Positions 1-9,685 of a stretch of DNA of 64,000 bases are shown piece by piece. Positions within the stretch are counted from its first letter, which is position 1; each line of letters begins with the position of its first letter. The stretch covers positions 1,299,210 to 1,363,209 of the forward strand of contig NZ_KV917381.1 in the NCBI RefSeq assembly GCF_002019795.1, given 5' to 3'. This DNA comes from Bacillus alkalicellulosilyticus (GTDB lineage Bacteria > Bacillota > Bacilli > Bacillales > Bacillaceae_F). Made by a program: the position numbers and the translations under genes. Under the pieces are notes generated by a model that saw only the letters and a list, made by a program, of their open reading frames with translations, was not told the origin of the DNA and made no database searches.

Positions 1-260
1 GTTTTCTTTGGTGCTGCCACAAATGACATTGAGCGTTTAAGTTCTTTTCTTTCTTTCTTAGCAGCCCTTATATCATTGATGTATTTTTGACGAACTACAG
101 CGTTCCAACGGAAACCACAAGCGGCTGACGTTCGGTGGAGTTCATCTCCCACCTCATCAAAAGCACGTAATTGTGTGCTTCCCTCTTTAATATGTCGTAA
201 TACAGTTTCTGCTAATAACACATCATCTTCATGTGACCATGCATCTTGTCTTACTTTCAT
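1..260 (-). CDS. rsfA: RsfA-family prespore-specific transcriptional regulator (partial)
   Basis: The gene runs off the left edge, so only the first 86 codons are visible, starting at ATG 260 behind the ribosome site GAGGAGTG. The protein opens [13 protein letters not shown] and has the Myb/SANT-like N-terminal helices of the RsfA/YlbO family (W at position 8, an acidic cluster, then [12 protein letters not shown] and VRQKYI). In B. subtilis RsfA tunes SigF-dependent genes in the forespore. A sequence fitting the SigF/SigG promoter consensus lies 33 bases upstream and supports the assignment. Domain content beyond residue 86 cannot be judged. Confidence 0.85.
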   Translation of the reverse strand, partial: MKVRQDAWSHEDDVLLAETVLRHIKEGSTQLRAFDEVGDELHRTSAACGFRWNAVVRQKYINDIRAAKKERKELKRSMSFVAAPKK

Positions 261-292
261 AGTTTTTCACTCCTCAATTTATTTTTTATCTA

Positions 293-322
293 TAATATTG
301 CCAACAAATCTACGATGTATAC
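293..322 (-). promoter_or_regulatory. Putative SigF/SigG promoter of rsfA
   Basis: Read on the minus strand, GTATA (322-318) is followed after 15 bases by GGCAATATTA (302-293). This matches the forespore SigF pattern GYATA and GGNRANAYTR at every defined position. The -10 lies 33 bases before the rsfA start, and rsfA is a known SigF target in B. subtilis. The match was read by eye and is not experimentally supported. Confidence 0.6.
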
Positions 323-460
323 GTAGAGTATTTATTTTTGCTAGCTTTCTTTTTTTAATTTAGGTAAGCTTGTAACTAAATAGCTTATTAACTATACTGG
401 ACAACTAATTTATTACTAGTTTTCTTTTGAAATGTGTGAAAACAAGTTGGAGTGATATAC

Positions 461-1735
461 ATGTGGAAAGAAGAACCATTAGCTTATCGGATGAGACCAT
501 CTAAGCTATCAGATATTGTAGGACAGGATCACATTGTTGGAGAGGGAAAGCTTTTGACACGAATGATGGTGTCAGACAGATTAAGCTCGATTATTTTATT
601 TGGACCTCCTGGAACCGGAAAAACAACAATTGCTAATGTAATAGCAAAAACGACAAAGCTCCCGTTTCATCAAATTAATGCAGTTTCAGCAGGGAAAAAA
701 GATATGGAGGTCATTGTTGGCCAAGCCAAGTTTGAGGGAACGACGATTTTGTTTGTAGATGAAGTTCATCGTTTTAACAAAGCACAACAGGATTATTTGT
801 TGCCTTACATTGAAAATGGACTACTAATATTAATTGGGGCAACGACAGAAAATCCGTATTTTGAAATTAATCATGCCATCAAATCTAGATGTACTATATT
901 AGAGCTCCATTATCCACACCCTGATGATATAAAAAAAGTACTTCAAAAAGCGTTGGTGGACGAGGAGAATGGTCTTGGAAAAAGCAATGTCACTGTAGAA
1001 GAAGCAGGATTAGATTTTTTAGCTACGAGCTGTGGTGGGGATATCCGTTCGGCTTTAAATGCTCTTGAAATTGCCGTCCGTTCATCAAGTGTAAATCAAG
1101 AAGAGGAAATCTACATCACTGCTGAAATTTTACAAGAATGTTTACAAAAAAAGAACCTCCATTATGACAAACAAGGGGAACAATACTACAATATTATAAG
1201 TGCCTTTCAAAAAAGCTTGCGTGGCTCGGATGTGAATGCAGCCCTTCACTATTTAGCTCGTCTAATTGAAGCTGGGGATTTAAAGGTGATTTGTCGAAGA
1301 TTATTAGTGACTGCTTGGGAAGATGTAGGGTTGGCGAATAGCAATGTAGCTCAAACCGTATTAGCCGCTATTGATTCAGCAGAACGATTGGGATTGCCTG
1401 AAGCTAGAATACCGTTAGCAGTAGCTGTTACGGAAGTTTGCCTATCACCAAAATCCAATACAGCTTATAAGGCGTTGGATAGTGCGTTATCTGATTTACA
1501 GCAATCGACCATTGGAGATGTCCCAGACCATTTGAAGGATGCTCATTATAAGGGCGCCAAAGAGCTTGGCAGAGGAATTGAGTATAAATATCCACATGAC
1601 CATGGAGGATGGGTCAAGCAACAATACTTACCTGATAATCTTAAAGATAAAAAATACTATGTACCTAAAGAATCAGGAAAAGAAAAGAGATTATCAGAGT
1701 TTTATACAAAAATTGAACAATTAAAGGGACAGTAA
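461..1735 (+). CDS. rarA: Replication-associated recombination protein A (AAA+ ATPase)
   Basis: This 424-residue RarA/MgsA/YrvN protein acts at stalled replication forks in the cytoplasm. The Walker A GPPGTGKTT is near residue 50 and the Walker B with sensor context FVDEVHRFNKAQQDYLLP follows; ATTENPYFEIN is the sensor-1 region. The C-terminal part (SALSDLQQSTIGDVPDHLKDA onward) is the tetramerisation domain typical of RarA. ATG 461 was chosen because GGAG at 449-452 lies 8 bases upstream; a GTG at 452 would overlap that site. The gene stands alone between rsfA, transcribed leftward, and the YczE-like gene. Length is normal for the family. Confidence 0.95.
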   Translation: MWKEEPLAYRMRPSKLSDIVGQDHIVGEGKLLTRMMVSDRLSSIILFGPPGTGKTTIANVIAKTTKLPFHQINAVSAGKKDMEVIVGQAKFEGTTILFVDEVHRFNKAQQDYLLPYIENGLLILIGATTENPYFEINHAIKSRCTILELHYPHPDDIKKVLQKALVDEENGLGKSNVTVEEAGLDFLATSCGGDIRSALNALEIAVRSSSVNQEEEIYITAEILQECLQKKNLHYDKQGEQYYNIISAFQKSLRGSDVNAALHYLARLIEAGDLKVICRRLLVTAWEDVGLANSNVAQTVLAAIDSAERLGLPEARIPLAVAVTEVCLSPKSNTAYKALDSALSDLQQSTIGDVPDHLKDAHYKGAKELGRGIEYKYPHDHGGWVKQQYLPDNLKDKKYYVPKESGKEKRLSEFYTKIEQLKGQ

Positions 1736-1806
1736 AAAGGTTCACTACTGCCATTTTTTTCATGCTATAATAACAACAGACATTTAAATAGTAGGAGAAA
1801 TCTATA

Positions 1807-2514
1807 TTGAACATTCATTTAAGTAGAAATCAGACCAAGCACATCGTTTTACGTTGGTTAATCTTTATGGTCGGTTTAGTCATCATGTCATTTGGAATAG
1901 CACTCATGATTACCGCGCAATTAGGAAGCGCTCCTTGGGATGTTTTTCATATCGGATTAACTCTCCAATTCGGGTTAACGATCGGGTCATGGACGATTCT
2001 TTCAGGCTTTTGTATCATTTTAGTAACGATGATACTAACGAAGCAAAAACCCAAACTAGGTGCTTTTATTAACATGGGAGTCGTTGGTATCTTTATAGAC
2101 ATTTTTTTATACTTTTTAAATACGCCTTCGTTGTTTATAGTAAAACTCGTCATGTTATTAGCTGGGATTATCATTATCGGTTACGGGATGGGGATATACA
2201 TTGCTCCTAATTGCGGAGCGGGACCAAGAGATAGCTTGATGCTTGTGTTGACAGAACGCTCAGGCTGGAAGGTACAGTGGGTTCGTGGTGGCATGGAAGT
2301 AATTGTACTGACGGTTGGTTTTTTATTAGGAGGCCCCGTTTTTATAGGAACGCTTATTTTTTGTGTAGGAATAGGAACAGTGGTTGGGATAACCTTGCCA
2401 CAGTGCAAAAAACTCATAGATCATTTATTAGAAGGAGCGAATACAGATGAAAATTTCGACAAAAGGGCGTTACGGTCTTACGATCATGATGGCATTAGCA
2501 AAGAAGTCAGGTGA
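1807..2514 (+). CDS. YczE/YyaS/YitT-family integral membrane protein
   Basis: This predicted 235-residue membrane protein has about five hydrophobic helices and conserved small-residue stretches such as AQLGSAPWDVFHIGL, IAPNCGAGPRDSLM and GGPVFIGTLIFCVGIG, all characteristic of the YczE family. B. subtilis YczE affects bacillaene production post-transcriptionally, and no substrate is established for the family. Translation starts at TTG 1807, with AGGAG at 1793-1797. The last 22 codons run inside the beginning of cymR in another frame, and that hydrophilic tail does not look like YczE. The stop has probably drifted downstream. A TATAAT at 1766-1771 may belong to its promoter. Confidence 0.8.
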   Translation: MNIHLSRNQTKHIVLRWLIFMVGLVIMSFGIALMITAQLGSAPWDVFHIGLTLQFGLTIGSWTILSGFCIILVTMILTKQKPKLGAFINMGVVGIFIDIFLYFLNTPSLFIVKLVMLLAGIIIIGYGMGIYIAPNCGAGPRDSLMLVLTERSGWKVQWVRGGMEVIVLTVGFLLGGPVFIGTLIFCVGIGTVVGITLPQCKKLIDHLLEGANTDENFDKRALRSYDHDGISKEVR

Positions 2515-2866
2515 AGGGCCTGTCTCTTTAAAATCGATTGCCAAGGAACATGATTTATCAGAACATTATTTAGAGCAGCTTATCGCTCCACTTCGTAATG
2601 CGAGCTTAGTAAAAAGCGTAAGAGGAGCATATGGTGGTTATATGTTAGCAAAAGAAGCAACGGAGATTACGGCTGGTGATATTATTCGTGTATTAGAAGG
2701 TCCAATAAGTCCTGTAGAAGTTATGGATGATGAAGAACCAGCAAAACGAGATTTATGGATTAAAATCCGCGATGCTGTCAAAAATGTATTAGACAGTACA
2801 ACATTAGATGATTTAGCAAACTATGAAGATAACGGTGAACAAGAATATTACATGTTTTATATATAA
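2447..2866 (+). CDS. cymR: Rrf2-family cysteine metabolism repressor CymR
   Basis: This 139-residue winged-helix regulator begins MKISTKGRYGLTIM and contains LKSIAKEHDLSEHYLEQLI (recognition region) and RGAYGGYMLAKEA (wing), nearly the same as B. subtilis CymR. CymR represses cysteine uptake and synthesis genes in complex with the O-acetylserine thiol-lyase CysK. Like CymR, and unlike IscR, it has no cysteine cluster for an Fe-S centre. The ribosome site GAAGGAG lies within the 3' end of the YczE-like gene, giving a 68-base overlap. It sits directly before the cysteine desulfurase and mnmA, the same order as in B. subtilis, which links cysteine sensing to sulfur use. Confidence 0.96.
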   Translation: MKISTKGRYGLTIMMALAKKSGEGPVSLKSIAKEHDLSEHYLEQLIAPLRNASLVKSVRGAYGGYMLAKEATEITAGDIIRVLEGPISPVEVMDDEEPAKRDLWIKIRDAVKNVLDSTTLDDLANYEDNGEQEYYMFYI

Positions 2867-2888
2867 AGCAAAAAGATAGGTGAATCAA

Positions 2889-4031
2889 GTGGAAGAAATA
2901 TATGTTGATCATGCAGCAACTTCACCTGTGCATCCCCTTGTTGTTGAAGCGATGGTTCCGTATTTTACGGAGGTTTTCGGTAATCCATCGAGCATCCATC
3001 GCTTCGGAAGAAAAAGTAGACAAGCTCTTGATCTGGCTAGAAGAACATTGGCCCGTTCGATCGGTGCAAGCGTGGACGAAATTATTTTTACAAGTGGAGG
3101 AACAGAAGCTGATAATTTAGCGATTATCGGTTATGCGACTCGTCATCAAGATAAAGGGAAACATATTATTACATCATCAATTGAACATCATGCCGTTCTC
3201 CATTCGTGCAAAGCCCTTGAAAATTCAGGGTTTGAGGTGACTTATTTACCAGTGGATGAAACAGGTATGGTGTCTTTAGACGATCTAAAGAATACGGTGC
3301 GAGAGGATACCATTCTAGTATCAATTATGTTTGGAAATAATGAGATAGGAACCATCCAGCCGATTGCAGAAATTGGGGAATTCCTTCGTGGAAAAGAGAC
3401 AGTTTTTCATACAGATGCGGTTCAGGCCTATGGGATCGAAACGATAAACGTGGCAGAATTGGGTGTGGATTTTCTTTCGGTATCCTCTCATAAAATCAAT
3501 GGGCCAAAAGGTGTAGGCTTTCTCTATGCCAAAAAAGGACTAGTAATGACACCTCATTCTTATGGCGGCGAACAAGAGCGCAAGAGAAGAGCGGGTACGG
3601 AAAATGTGGCGGGTGTTGTTGGTTTTGGCAAGGCTTCAGAGTTGGCGTTTGAAACCATTGACGAAAGGAAAATAATGTATCAACAGTTTCAAGCGCAAAT
3701 GCTTGAGATTTTTGATAATGAGGGTGTAGATTATAGTAGAAACGGTTCAGCAACATCCTGTTTGCCGCATATTTTGAATGTTAGTTTTCCAGGTGTAAGT
3801 ATTGAAGCACTACTGGTAAATCTTGATATGGTTGGAATAGCAGCATCAAGTGGTTCGGCTTGTACAGCAGGTTCTATCCAAACCTCTCACGTATTAGAAG
3901 CAACTTGTGGTGATAGTGAACGAAGTCTGTCAGCTATCCGTTTTAGCTTTGGATATGGAAATACAGTAGACCAAGTAAAAAAAGTAGCAATAGAGACAGC
4001 AAATATTGTTCGGAGACTTCGAACGGTGTAA
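2889..4031 (+). CDS. yrvO: Cysteine desulfurase (IscS/NifS class, YrvO-like)
   Basis: This 380-residue pyridoxal-phosphate enzyme takes sulfur from L-cysteine as a protein persulfide. The N-terminus reads VEEIYVDHAATSPV. The PLP lysine is K202 in SSHKINGPKG, and the catalytic cysteine is C325 in SSGSACTAGS on the mobile loop. GTG 2889 was chosen because AGGTG at 2878-2882 is 6 bases upstream and because the family starts at this point; GTG 2880 has no usable site. It lies 18 bases before mnmA. In B. subtilis YrvO donates sulfur to MnmA for tRNA 2-thiouridine, so the pair probably works as one pathway. Confidence 0.95.
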   Translation: MEEIYVDHAATSPVHPLVVEAMVPYFTEVFGNPSSIHRFGRKSRQALDLARRTLARSIGASVDEIIFTSGGTEADNLAIIGYATRHQDKGKHIITSSIEHHAVLHSCKALENSGFEVTYLPVDETGMVSLDDLKNTVREDTILVSIMFGNNEIGTIQPIAEIGEFLRGKETVFHTDAVQAYGIETINVAELGVDFLSVSSHKINGPKGVGFLYAKKGLVMTPHSYGGEQERKRRAGTENVAGVVGFGKASELAFETIDERKIMYQQFQAQMLEIFDNEGVDYSRNGSATSCLPHILNVSFPGVSIEALLVNLDMVGIAASSGSACTAGSIQTSHVLEATCGDSERSLSAIRFSFGYGNTVDQVKKVAIETANIVRRLRTV

Positions 4032-4034
4032 TAG

Positions 4035-5168
<1,134 letters not shown>

Positions 5169-5173
5169 TTTGT

Positions 5174-5219
5174 GAGCTTGTCGTTTCCTTTTAATTTAAA
5201 GGGTACGACAAGCTTTTTT
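5174..5219 (+). terminator. Rho-independent terminator after mnmA
   Basis: GAGCTTGTCG (5174-5183) pairs with CGACAAGCTT (5206-5215) with one G-U pair, an inner TTT/AAA-type pairing is possible, and six T follow. It lies 5 bases after the mnmA stop. Confidence 0.85.
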
Positions 5220-5247
5220 AGACGAATGAGTTGAAAAGGAAGGAAAT

Positions 5248-5470
5248 CGTGTAAGAAAATCAAATGCGAACACGAAATAGAGGAGGATGGAGCAAAACGT
5301 GTACGCAAATCAAAATGCGAACACGAAATAGAGGAGGATGAAGCAAAACGTGTACGCAAATCAAAAGCGAACACGAAATAGAGGAGGATGAAGCAAAACG
5401 TGTACGCAAATCAAAATGCGAACACGAAATAGAGGAGGATGAAGCAAAACGTGTACACAAACTAAAATAA
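5248..5470. repeat. Tandem 50/51-bp repeat, four copies plus a partial fifth
   Basis: Units begin at 5248, 5298, 5349, 5399 and 5450 (partial), each starting CGTGTACGCAAATCAAAA and containing GCGAACACGAAATAGAGGAGG. Lengths alternate between 50 and 51 bases, and copies differ at only a few positions (GTAAG for GTACG in copy 1, loss of one T in copy 3). The array lies between the mnmA terminator and a second repeat block. Because the units are contiguous there are no spacers, so this is not a CRISPR. The repeat gives long open but meaningless frames on the minus strand. Confidence 0.9.
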
Positions 5471-5499
5471 GTACCTCCTCATTCTTTTGGTTGCCCTTT

Positions 5500-5694
5500 C
5501 CTCCTCAAGAGAAAGCCGCCTATCGCACAGGCTATAAAAAAAATATGAATCAAAAGGGTAAAAAGCGCCCTTTTGAAGGCCTGGAAATCGGCTTGCACGT
5601 CAGGAGGAAAAGCACCTCCCTCCTCAAGAGAAAGCCGCCTATCGCACAGGCTATAAAAAAATATGAATCAAAAGGGTAAAAAGCGCCCTTTTGA
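5500..5694 (+). repeat. 77-bp direct duplication carrying a terminator hairpin
   Basis: A segment starting CCTCCTCAAGAGAAAGCC and ending in CGCCCTTTTGA occurs at 5500-5576 and again at 5619-5694 with almost no change. Both copies contain the left arm of a long hairpin. Only the second copy keeps the complete right arm and a T-run; the first retains just nine paired bases. The duplication fills the space between mnmA and the TPR gene. Confidence 0.85.
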
Positions 5695-5708
5695 TTCATA
5701 TTTTTTTT
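5661..5708 (+). terminator. Strong hairpin with T-run upstream of the TPR gene
   Basis: ATATGAATCAAAAGGG (5661-5676) is a perfect 16-base match to CCCTTTTGATTCATAT (5686-5701) across a 9-base loop, followed by a run of T. It separates whatever is transcribed through the repeat block from the TPR gene, whose putative -10 TATACT (5711-5716) follows at once. Confidence 0.8.
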
Positions 5709-5746
5709 GTTATACTATAGTCAGTAGGTTGAGGAAGGGGAGTTTT

Positions 5747-6409
5747 ATGGGTAGTAAGGTTCAGCAAGGGATAGATGCGATGAGGCGTGGGGAGATGGAT
5801 TTGGCTTTTCGTTTGTTTAATGAGGCGATTGAAGAGAATCCTCAGGACCCTTTGGCCTACATTAACCTTGGTAATTTATTAATGTCATCAAATGATATGG
5901 AAAAGGCAATTGTGTTTTTTGAGAGAGCGATTGAGCTAGATGATTCGGCGGGTGCTGCCTTTTATAGTGCAGGTACTGCTTTTTATAAATTGGACAAGTA
6001 TGAAGAGGCTTCTACATTATTTAAAGGAGCTATTGACCGAAAACTTGATGACGGTGATAGTCATTTTATGTTGGGAATGTGCTTATACCAACTTGGCAAA
6101 CTAGGATATGCACTTGTACATCTTCAACGAGCTGTTGAATTAAATGAAAAAGACCTGGATGCTCGTTTTCAATATGGACTATGTTTAGCTCAAGTTCATC
6201 AAATAGACGAGGCAATGAAGCAATTTCAAAAAGTTCTTGAACAGGCTCCTGAGCATACAGATGCCTTATTTAACTTAGGTGTTGCTTATTCGGTTAAAGA
6301 AGAAAATGAACTAGCGTTAGCAGCTTTTTCACGAGCGGTCGAGATACAACCTGACCATCTATTGGCTGGTTATGGAAAGAAAAACATGATGGAACGGCTA
6401 CAAAAGTAA
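5747..6409 (+). CDS. yrrB: Tetratricopeptide repeat protein (YrrB-like)
   Basis: This 220-residue protein is built almost wholly from TPR units of 34 residues. The repeats are visible as AYINLGNLL, AAFYSAGTAFYKL, SHFMLGMCLYQLGK, ARFQYGLCLAQ and ALFNLGVAYS, each followed by the conserved A..FE/AI..P pattern. Such proteins are scaffolds for protein-protein contacts; the partner is unknown. ATG 5747 was chosen because AGGAAGGGGAG lies just upstream; the frame is open further 5' only through the hairpin. recD2 starts 12 bases after the stop, the same pairing as yrrB-yrrC in B. subtilis, so the two are probably co-transcribed. Confidence 0.9.
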   Translation: MGSKVQQGIDAMRRGEMDLAFRLFNEAIEENPQDPLAYINLGNLLMSSNDMEKAIVFFERAIELDDSAGAAFYSAGTAFYKLDKYEEASTLFKGAIDRKLDDGDSHFMLGMCLYQLGKLGYALVHLQRAVELNEKDLDARFQYGLCLAQVHQIDEAMKQFQKVLEQAPEHTDALFNLGVAYSVKEENELALAAFSRAVEIQPDHLLAGYGKKNMMERLQK

Positions 6410-6421
6410 GGGGCGGGGAAT

Positions 6422-8707
6422 ATGATAGAAGAAATACCTGTTCAAGCGGATTCAGTCGCTTATATTAAAGGTGAAGTGAATCATATTATTTTTCATAATC
6501 CTGAAAATTTTTATACTGTAGCAAGTCTACACGTTATCCAGTCATCCGAGGAGCTTCCTGAGAAATCCATTACGATTGTAGGTCTTTTACCCACGCTGGA
6601 ACCTCATGAAGTCTATCTGTTTGAAGGGGTTTTACATGATCATCGTCGATTTGGATTACAGTTTCAGGTACATACGTTTCAACGAGATATACCGAGAACC
6701 ATGCAAGGCATCATCCATTTTTTATCAAGTGACCGCTTTCCTGGGATTGGAAAAAAAACAGCAGCTCAAGTAGTAAAAACGTTAGGCGAAAATGCAATTC
6801 AACAAATCCTGGCGGATCGTCGTGTTTTAGAAGAAGTGCCAAAGCTTCCTGCTGAAAAGGCAGACCAGTTGTATTCTAGTCTTATGGAATACCAGGGCAT
6901 TGAGCAGTTGATAACCGAGCTCGCCAAACATGGATTTGGCGTGGAATTGACGATGAAGATATATCAAACATTTAAAGATGAAGCGTTAGAAATTATCCGT
7001 ACGAATCCATATAAATTAATCCACCATATAGAAGGAATTGGATTTAAACGAGCTGATTTATTAGGAGAAGCCATCGGATTATCTGGAAATCATCCAGAAC
7101 GGATTCAAGCTGGTTGCTTATTTTCTCTTCATGAAATATGCATGCAGGAAGGTCATGTATTCCTATATAAAGAAGACCTTTGTAGAGAAGTTATTTCTTT
7201 ATTATCTGCCGGATCCGAACAGATAACAAAAGATGAAGTAGAGACGGAGATTCTTCATTTAGATGAGGAAGACAAAATTATGATTGATGGAGATGCAGTT
7301 TATTTGGCGTCATTGTATTTCGCTGAAAAAGGAATCGTAACAAGCATTAATCGAATCATAAAAAACAAAGAAAAAATGGATGATTATCCAGAATCGGAAT
7401 TCTTAAAAGCATTAGGTGCGCTTGAAGAAAAACTTAATATTGAATATGCACCAACTCAAAAAGAAGCGATTCAAACTGCCATTTCATCTCCATTTATGAT
7501 TTTAACGGGTGGTCCAGGTACAGGGAAAACAACAGTTATCAAAGGGATTGTGGAAGTGTTTGCTGCGCTACATGGACATTCATTAGAACCAACGGACTAT
7601 AAGCGTGATGAACCATTTCCTGTTCTCTTAGTTGCTCCAACTGGTCGAGCAGCGAAACGAATGGGGGAAGCAACTGGACTTCCAGCCACTACAATTCACC
7701 GGTTGTTAGGATGGAAGGGTGGAAATGGGGGCTTTGAAAAGGATGAAGACCAACAACTTGAAGGCTCTCTGCTTATTGTAGATGAAGTTTCGATGGTTGA
7801 CATTTGGTTAGCGAATCAATTGTTTAAGTCAATTCCCAATACAATGCAGGTGTTATTAGTGGGAGACCAAGACCAATTACCATCTGTTGGTCCAGGACAG
7901 GTGTTACGTGATTTTCTCGACTCATCAGTTATCCCAACGATAGCTTTAACTGAAATTTATCGACAAGCGCAAGGGTCATCGATAATTAAATTAGCGCATG
8001 CGATAAATAGAGGTGAAGTACCTGAAGATTTAAAAACACCTCAACCAGACAGGAGCTTTTTTCCTTGTTCGCAAATGCAAGTCCAAGAAGTGATTGAAAA
8101 GGTTTGTTCAAATGCAATTCAAAAAGGGTATTCCGCTAAAGATATCCAAGTGTTAGCCCCAATGTATCGTGGAACGGCTGGAATTGAGCAATTAAATGAA
8201 AGGCTACAACACTTGTTTAATCCTAAAGTGGAAGGCAAGCGAGAACTGTTATTTGGGGATGGCGCTTTTCGAACGGGTGATATGGTACTACAATTAGTTA
8301 ATAATCCCGAGGAACAGGTATACAACGGGGACCGAGGAGAGATTGTTTCCATTTTTTATGCCAAAGAAAATACAGAAAAGAAAGACCAACTGGTTGTTTC
8401 ATTTGATGGCATCGAAGTCGTCTATGAAAAAAAAGATTTTAATCAATTGACTCATGCCTATTGTACATCAATTCATAAGGCACAAGGGAGTGAGTTTCCA
8501 ATCGTTATTCTCCCAGTTGTAATGGGATATCATCGAATGCTACGGAGAAACTTAATATATACAGGAATTACCCGAGCGAAAAAATTCTTGATTTTATGTG
8601 GAGAAATGAGTGCATGGCAAAGGGCAACTGAGCATCAAGGGGATGAATTAAGAAACTCAAGTCTTGCTAATAAGTTAAAACAAACAGTTATGGAAACAGC
8701 AGACTAA
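6422..8707 (+). CDS. recD2: ATP-dependent DNA helicase RecD2
   Basis: This 761-residue SF1B 5'-3' helicase is of the RecD2 (YrrC) type found in bacteria lacking RecBC. An N-terminal OB-like and helix-hairpin-helix region (FPGIGKKTAAQVV near residue 115) precedes the motor. Walker A GGPGTGKTTV is near residues 362-371, Walker B is LLIVDEVSMVD, motif III is LLVGDQDQLPSVGPGQVL, and the C-terminal UvrD-like domain contains TSIHKAQGSEFP and YTGITRAKK. It acts in mismatch repair and replication fork protection. The ribosome site GGGGCGGGG lies directly before ATG 6422. Length matches the family. Confidence 0.96.
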   Translation: MIEEIPVQADSVAYIKGEVNHIIFHNPENFYTVASLHVIQSSEELPEKSITIVGLLPTLEPHEVYLFEGVLHDHRRFGLQFQVHTFQRDIPRTMQGIIHFLSSDRFPGIGKKTAAQVVKTLGENAIQQILADRRVLEEVPKLPAEKADQLYSSLMEYQGIEQLITELAKHGFGVELTMKIYQTFKDEALEIIRTNPYKLIHHIEGIGFKRADLLGEAIGLSGNHPERIQAGCLFSLHEICMQEGHVFLYKEDLCREVISLLSAGSEQITKDEVETEILHLDEEDKIMIDGDAVYLASLYFAEKGIVTSINRIIKNKEKMDDYPESEFLKALGALEEKLNIEYAPTQKEAIQTAISSPFMILTGGPGTGKTTVIKGIVEVFAALHGHSLEPTDYKRDEPFPVLLVAPTGRAAKRMGEATGLPATTIHRLLGWKGGNGGFEKDEDQQLEGSLLIVDEVSMVDIWLANQLFKSIPNTMQVLLVGDQDQLPSVGPGQVLRDFLDSSVIPTIALTEIYRQAQGSSIIKLAHAINRGEVPEDLKTPQPDRSFFPCSQMQVQEVIEKVCSNAIQKGYSAKDIQVLAPMYRGTAGIEQLNERLQHLFNPKVEGKRELLFGDGAFRTGDMVLQLVNNPEEQVYNGDRGEIVSIFYAKENTEKKDQLVVSFDGIEVVYEKKDFNQLTHAYCTSIHKAQGSEFPIVILPVVMGYHRMLRRNLIYTGITRAKKFLILCGEMSAWQRATEHQGDELRNSSLANKLKQTVMETAD

Positions 8708-8764
8708 CATAATCAATCGTTCTTTCACACAACCTATAAATGTTCTGGAAGGTGGCGATACACT

Positions 8765-9241
8765 TTGCGGACATTTTCATCCATTTGCGGGAGACCTATT
8801 TATGAAATTGAAACTGGAGAAGAGCTAGGCATTGTCGAAGATCTGTTTATCAATAAGCATGGACAAGTGACTGGGCTGCAGTTAGATATAAAAGCATGGT
8901 TGCAGCGTGACCGATTTGTTCCTTTATCTGCAATTACTGAAATTGGTGCGGATGGTGTGTTTATCTCGAACCGTAAACAACTACGTTCCTTGGATAAGCA
9001 TCATATGTCAGGTTTCACTTTGAAACAAGGAAAAAAACGCCTTGCGGGAATGCCATTATTAACGGCCGAGGGAGAAAAACTTGGTTTAGTTGAAGATGTA
9101 TATTTTATGGAAGAATTGGGCACCATCATAGGGTATGAAGTGACAGAAGGTTTACTAGCTGATTTAAAAGAAGGGAAACGAGTAGTGAAAATTACAGAGC
9201 CCCTTCTCTATGGGAAAGATATTTTAATGATGAAAAAGTAA
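8765..9241 (+). CDS. yrrD: PRC-barrel domain protein (YrrD-like)
   Basis: This 158-residue protein has two PRC-barrel folds in tandem, seen as the repeated pattern GRPIYEIETGEELGIVEDLFIN (residues 9-30) and GMPLLTAEGEKLGLVEDVYF in the second half. PRC barrels bind other proteins or RNA; YrrD has no proven role. Translation starts at TTG 8765 with GGAAGGTGG upstream. It follows recD2 by 57 bases and precedes two small genes, the B. subtilis order. Confidence 0.88.
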   Translation: MRTFSSICGRPIYEIETGEELGIVEDLFINKHGQVTGLQLDIKAWLQRDRFVPLSAITEIGADGVFISNRKQLRSLDKHHMSGFTLKQGKKRLAGMPLLTAEGEKLGLVEDVYFMEELGTIIGYEVTEGLLADLKEGKRVVKITEPLLYGKDILMMKK

Positions 9242-9277
9242 ATGGCGTTAGTGAAAAGACCGTAAGGAGGACCTATG

Positions 9278-9466
9278 ATGCAATGCCCAAATTGTAGTTG
9301 TAAGGATATCGGGAAAATTGGGACAAACCAGTATTATTGTTGGAATTGCTTCGTTGAAATGACGATTACGAAAGGCAAGCTTTCTCTCCATCAAGTTGAA
9401 GAAGATGGCTCCCTAAGCTCATTAGATGATTTGTTTGAGGATCAGGATTTAACTGTTGAAATGTAG
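9278..9466 (+). CDS. Small zinc-ribbon protein
   Basis: This 62-residue protein begins MQCPNCSCKD and has a second pair in YYCWNCFVEM, making a C-x2-C...C-x2-C zinc ribbon, followed by an acidic tail rich in Ser, Leu and Asp. ATG 9278 is preferred to ATG 9275 because TAAGGAGG ends at 9270, giving 7 bases of spacing. The position between yrrD and a yrzQ-like gene is conserved in bacilli. The function is unknown. Confidence 0.75.
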   Translation: MQCPNCSCKDIGKIGTNQYYCWNCFVEMTITKGKLSLHQVEEDGSLSSLDDLFEDQDLTVEM

Positions 9467-9485
9467 ATGAAATGAGGTGTTTGTA

Positions 9486-9677
9486 ATGCGCAAATTCATC
9501 GCATCAATCGTTGCAGTTGGAGTAACGGCAGCAGCATATCGTATGTCCAATCGTAAAACTCAAAAGAAGATGGATAACATGTTAAAGCCTTTAAGAAACA
9601 TCGATATACAAGCATTTATGCCTGAGCGTTCCACGATGAAACGAATGAGAAAACAATTTACAAAAACATTTGCTTAA
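9486..9677 (+). CDS. yrzQ: Small DUF3918 (YrzQ-like) protein
   Basis: This 63-residue basic protein starts MRKFIASIVAVGVTAAAYRM, a short hydrophobic N-terminus, and ends in a Lys/Arg-rich tail. It fits the DUF3918/YrzQ family by pattern and by position. ATG 9486 was chosen because GAGGTG at 9474-9479 is 6 bases upstream; a GTG inside that site starts the longer frame. A terminator follows 8 bases after the stop, closing the yrrB-recD2-yrrD group. Confidence 0.75.
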   Translation: MRKFIASIVAVGVTAAAYRMSNRKTQKKMDNMLKPLRNIDIQAFMPERSTMKRMRKQFTKTFA

Positions 9678-9685
9678 CTAAAAGG

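Noticed and set aside
5248-5470. CRISPR-like array
   Set aside because: The units are contiguous with no unique spacers and no cas genes are nearby.
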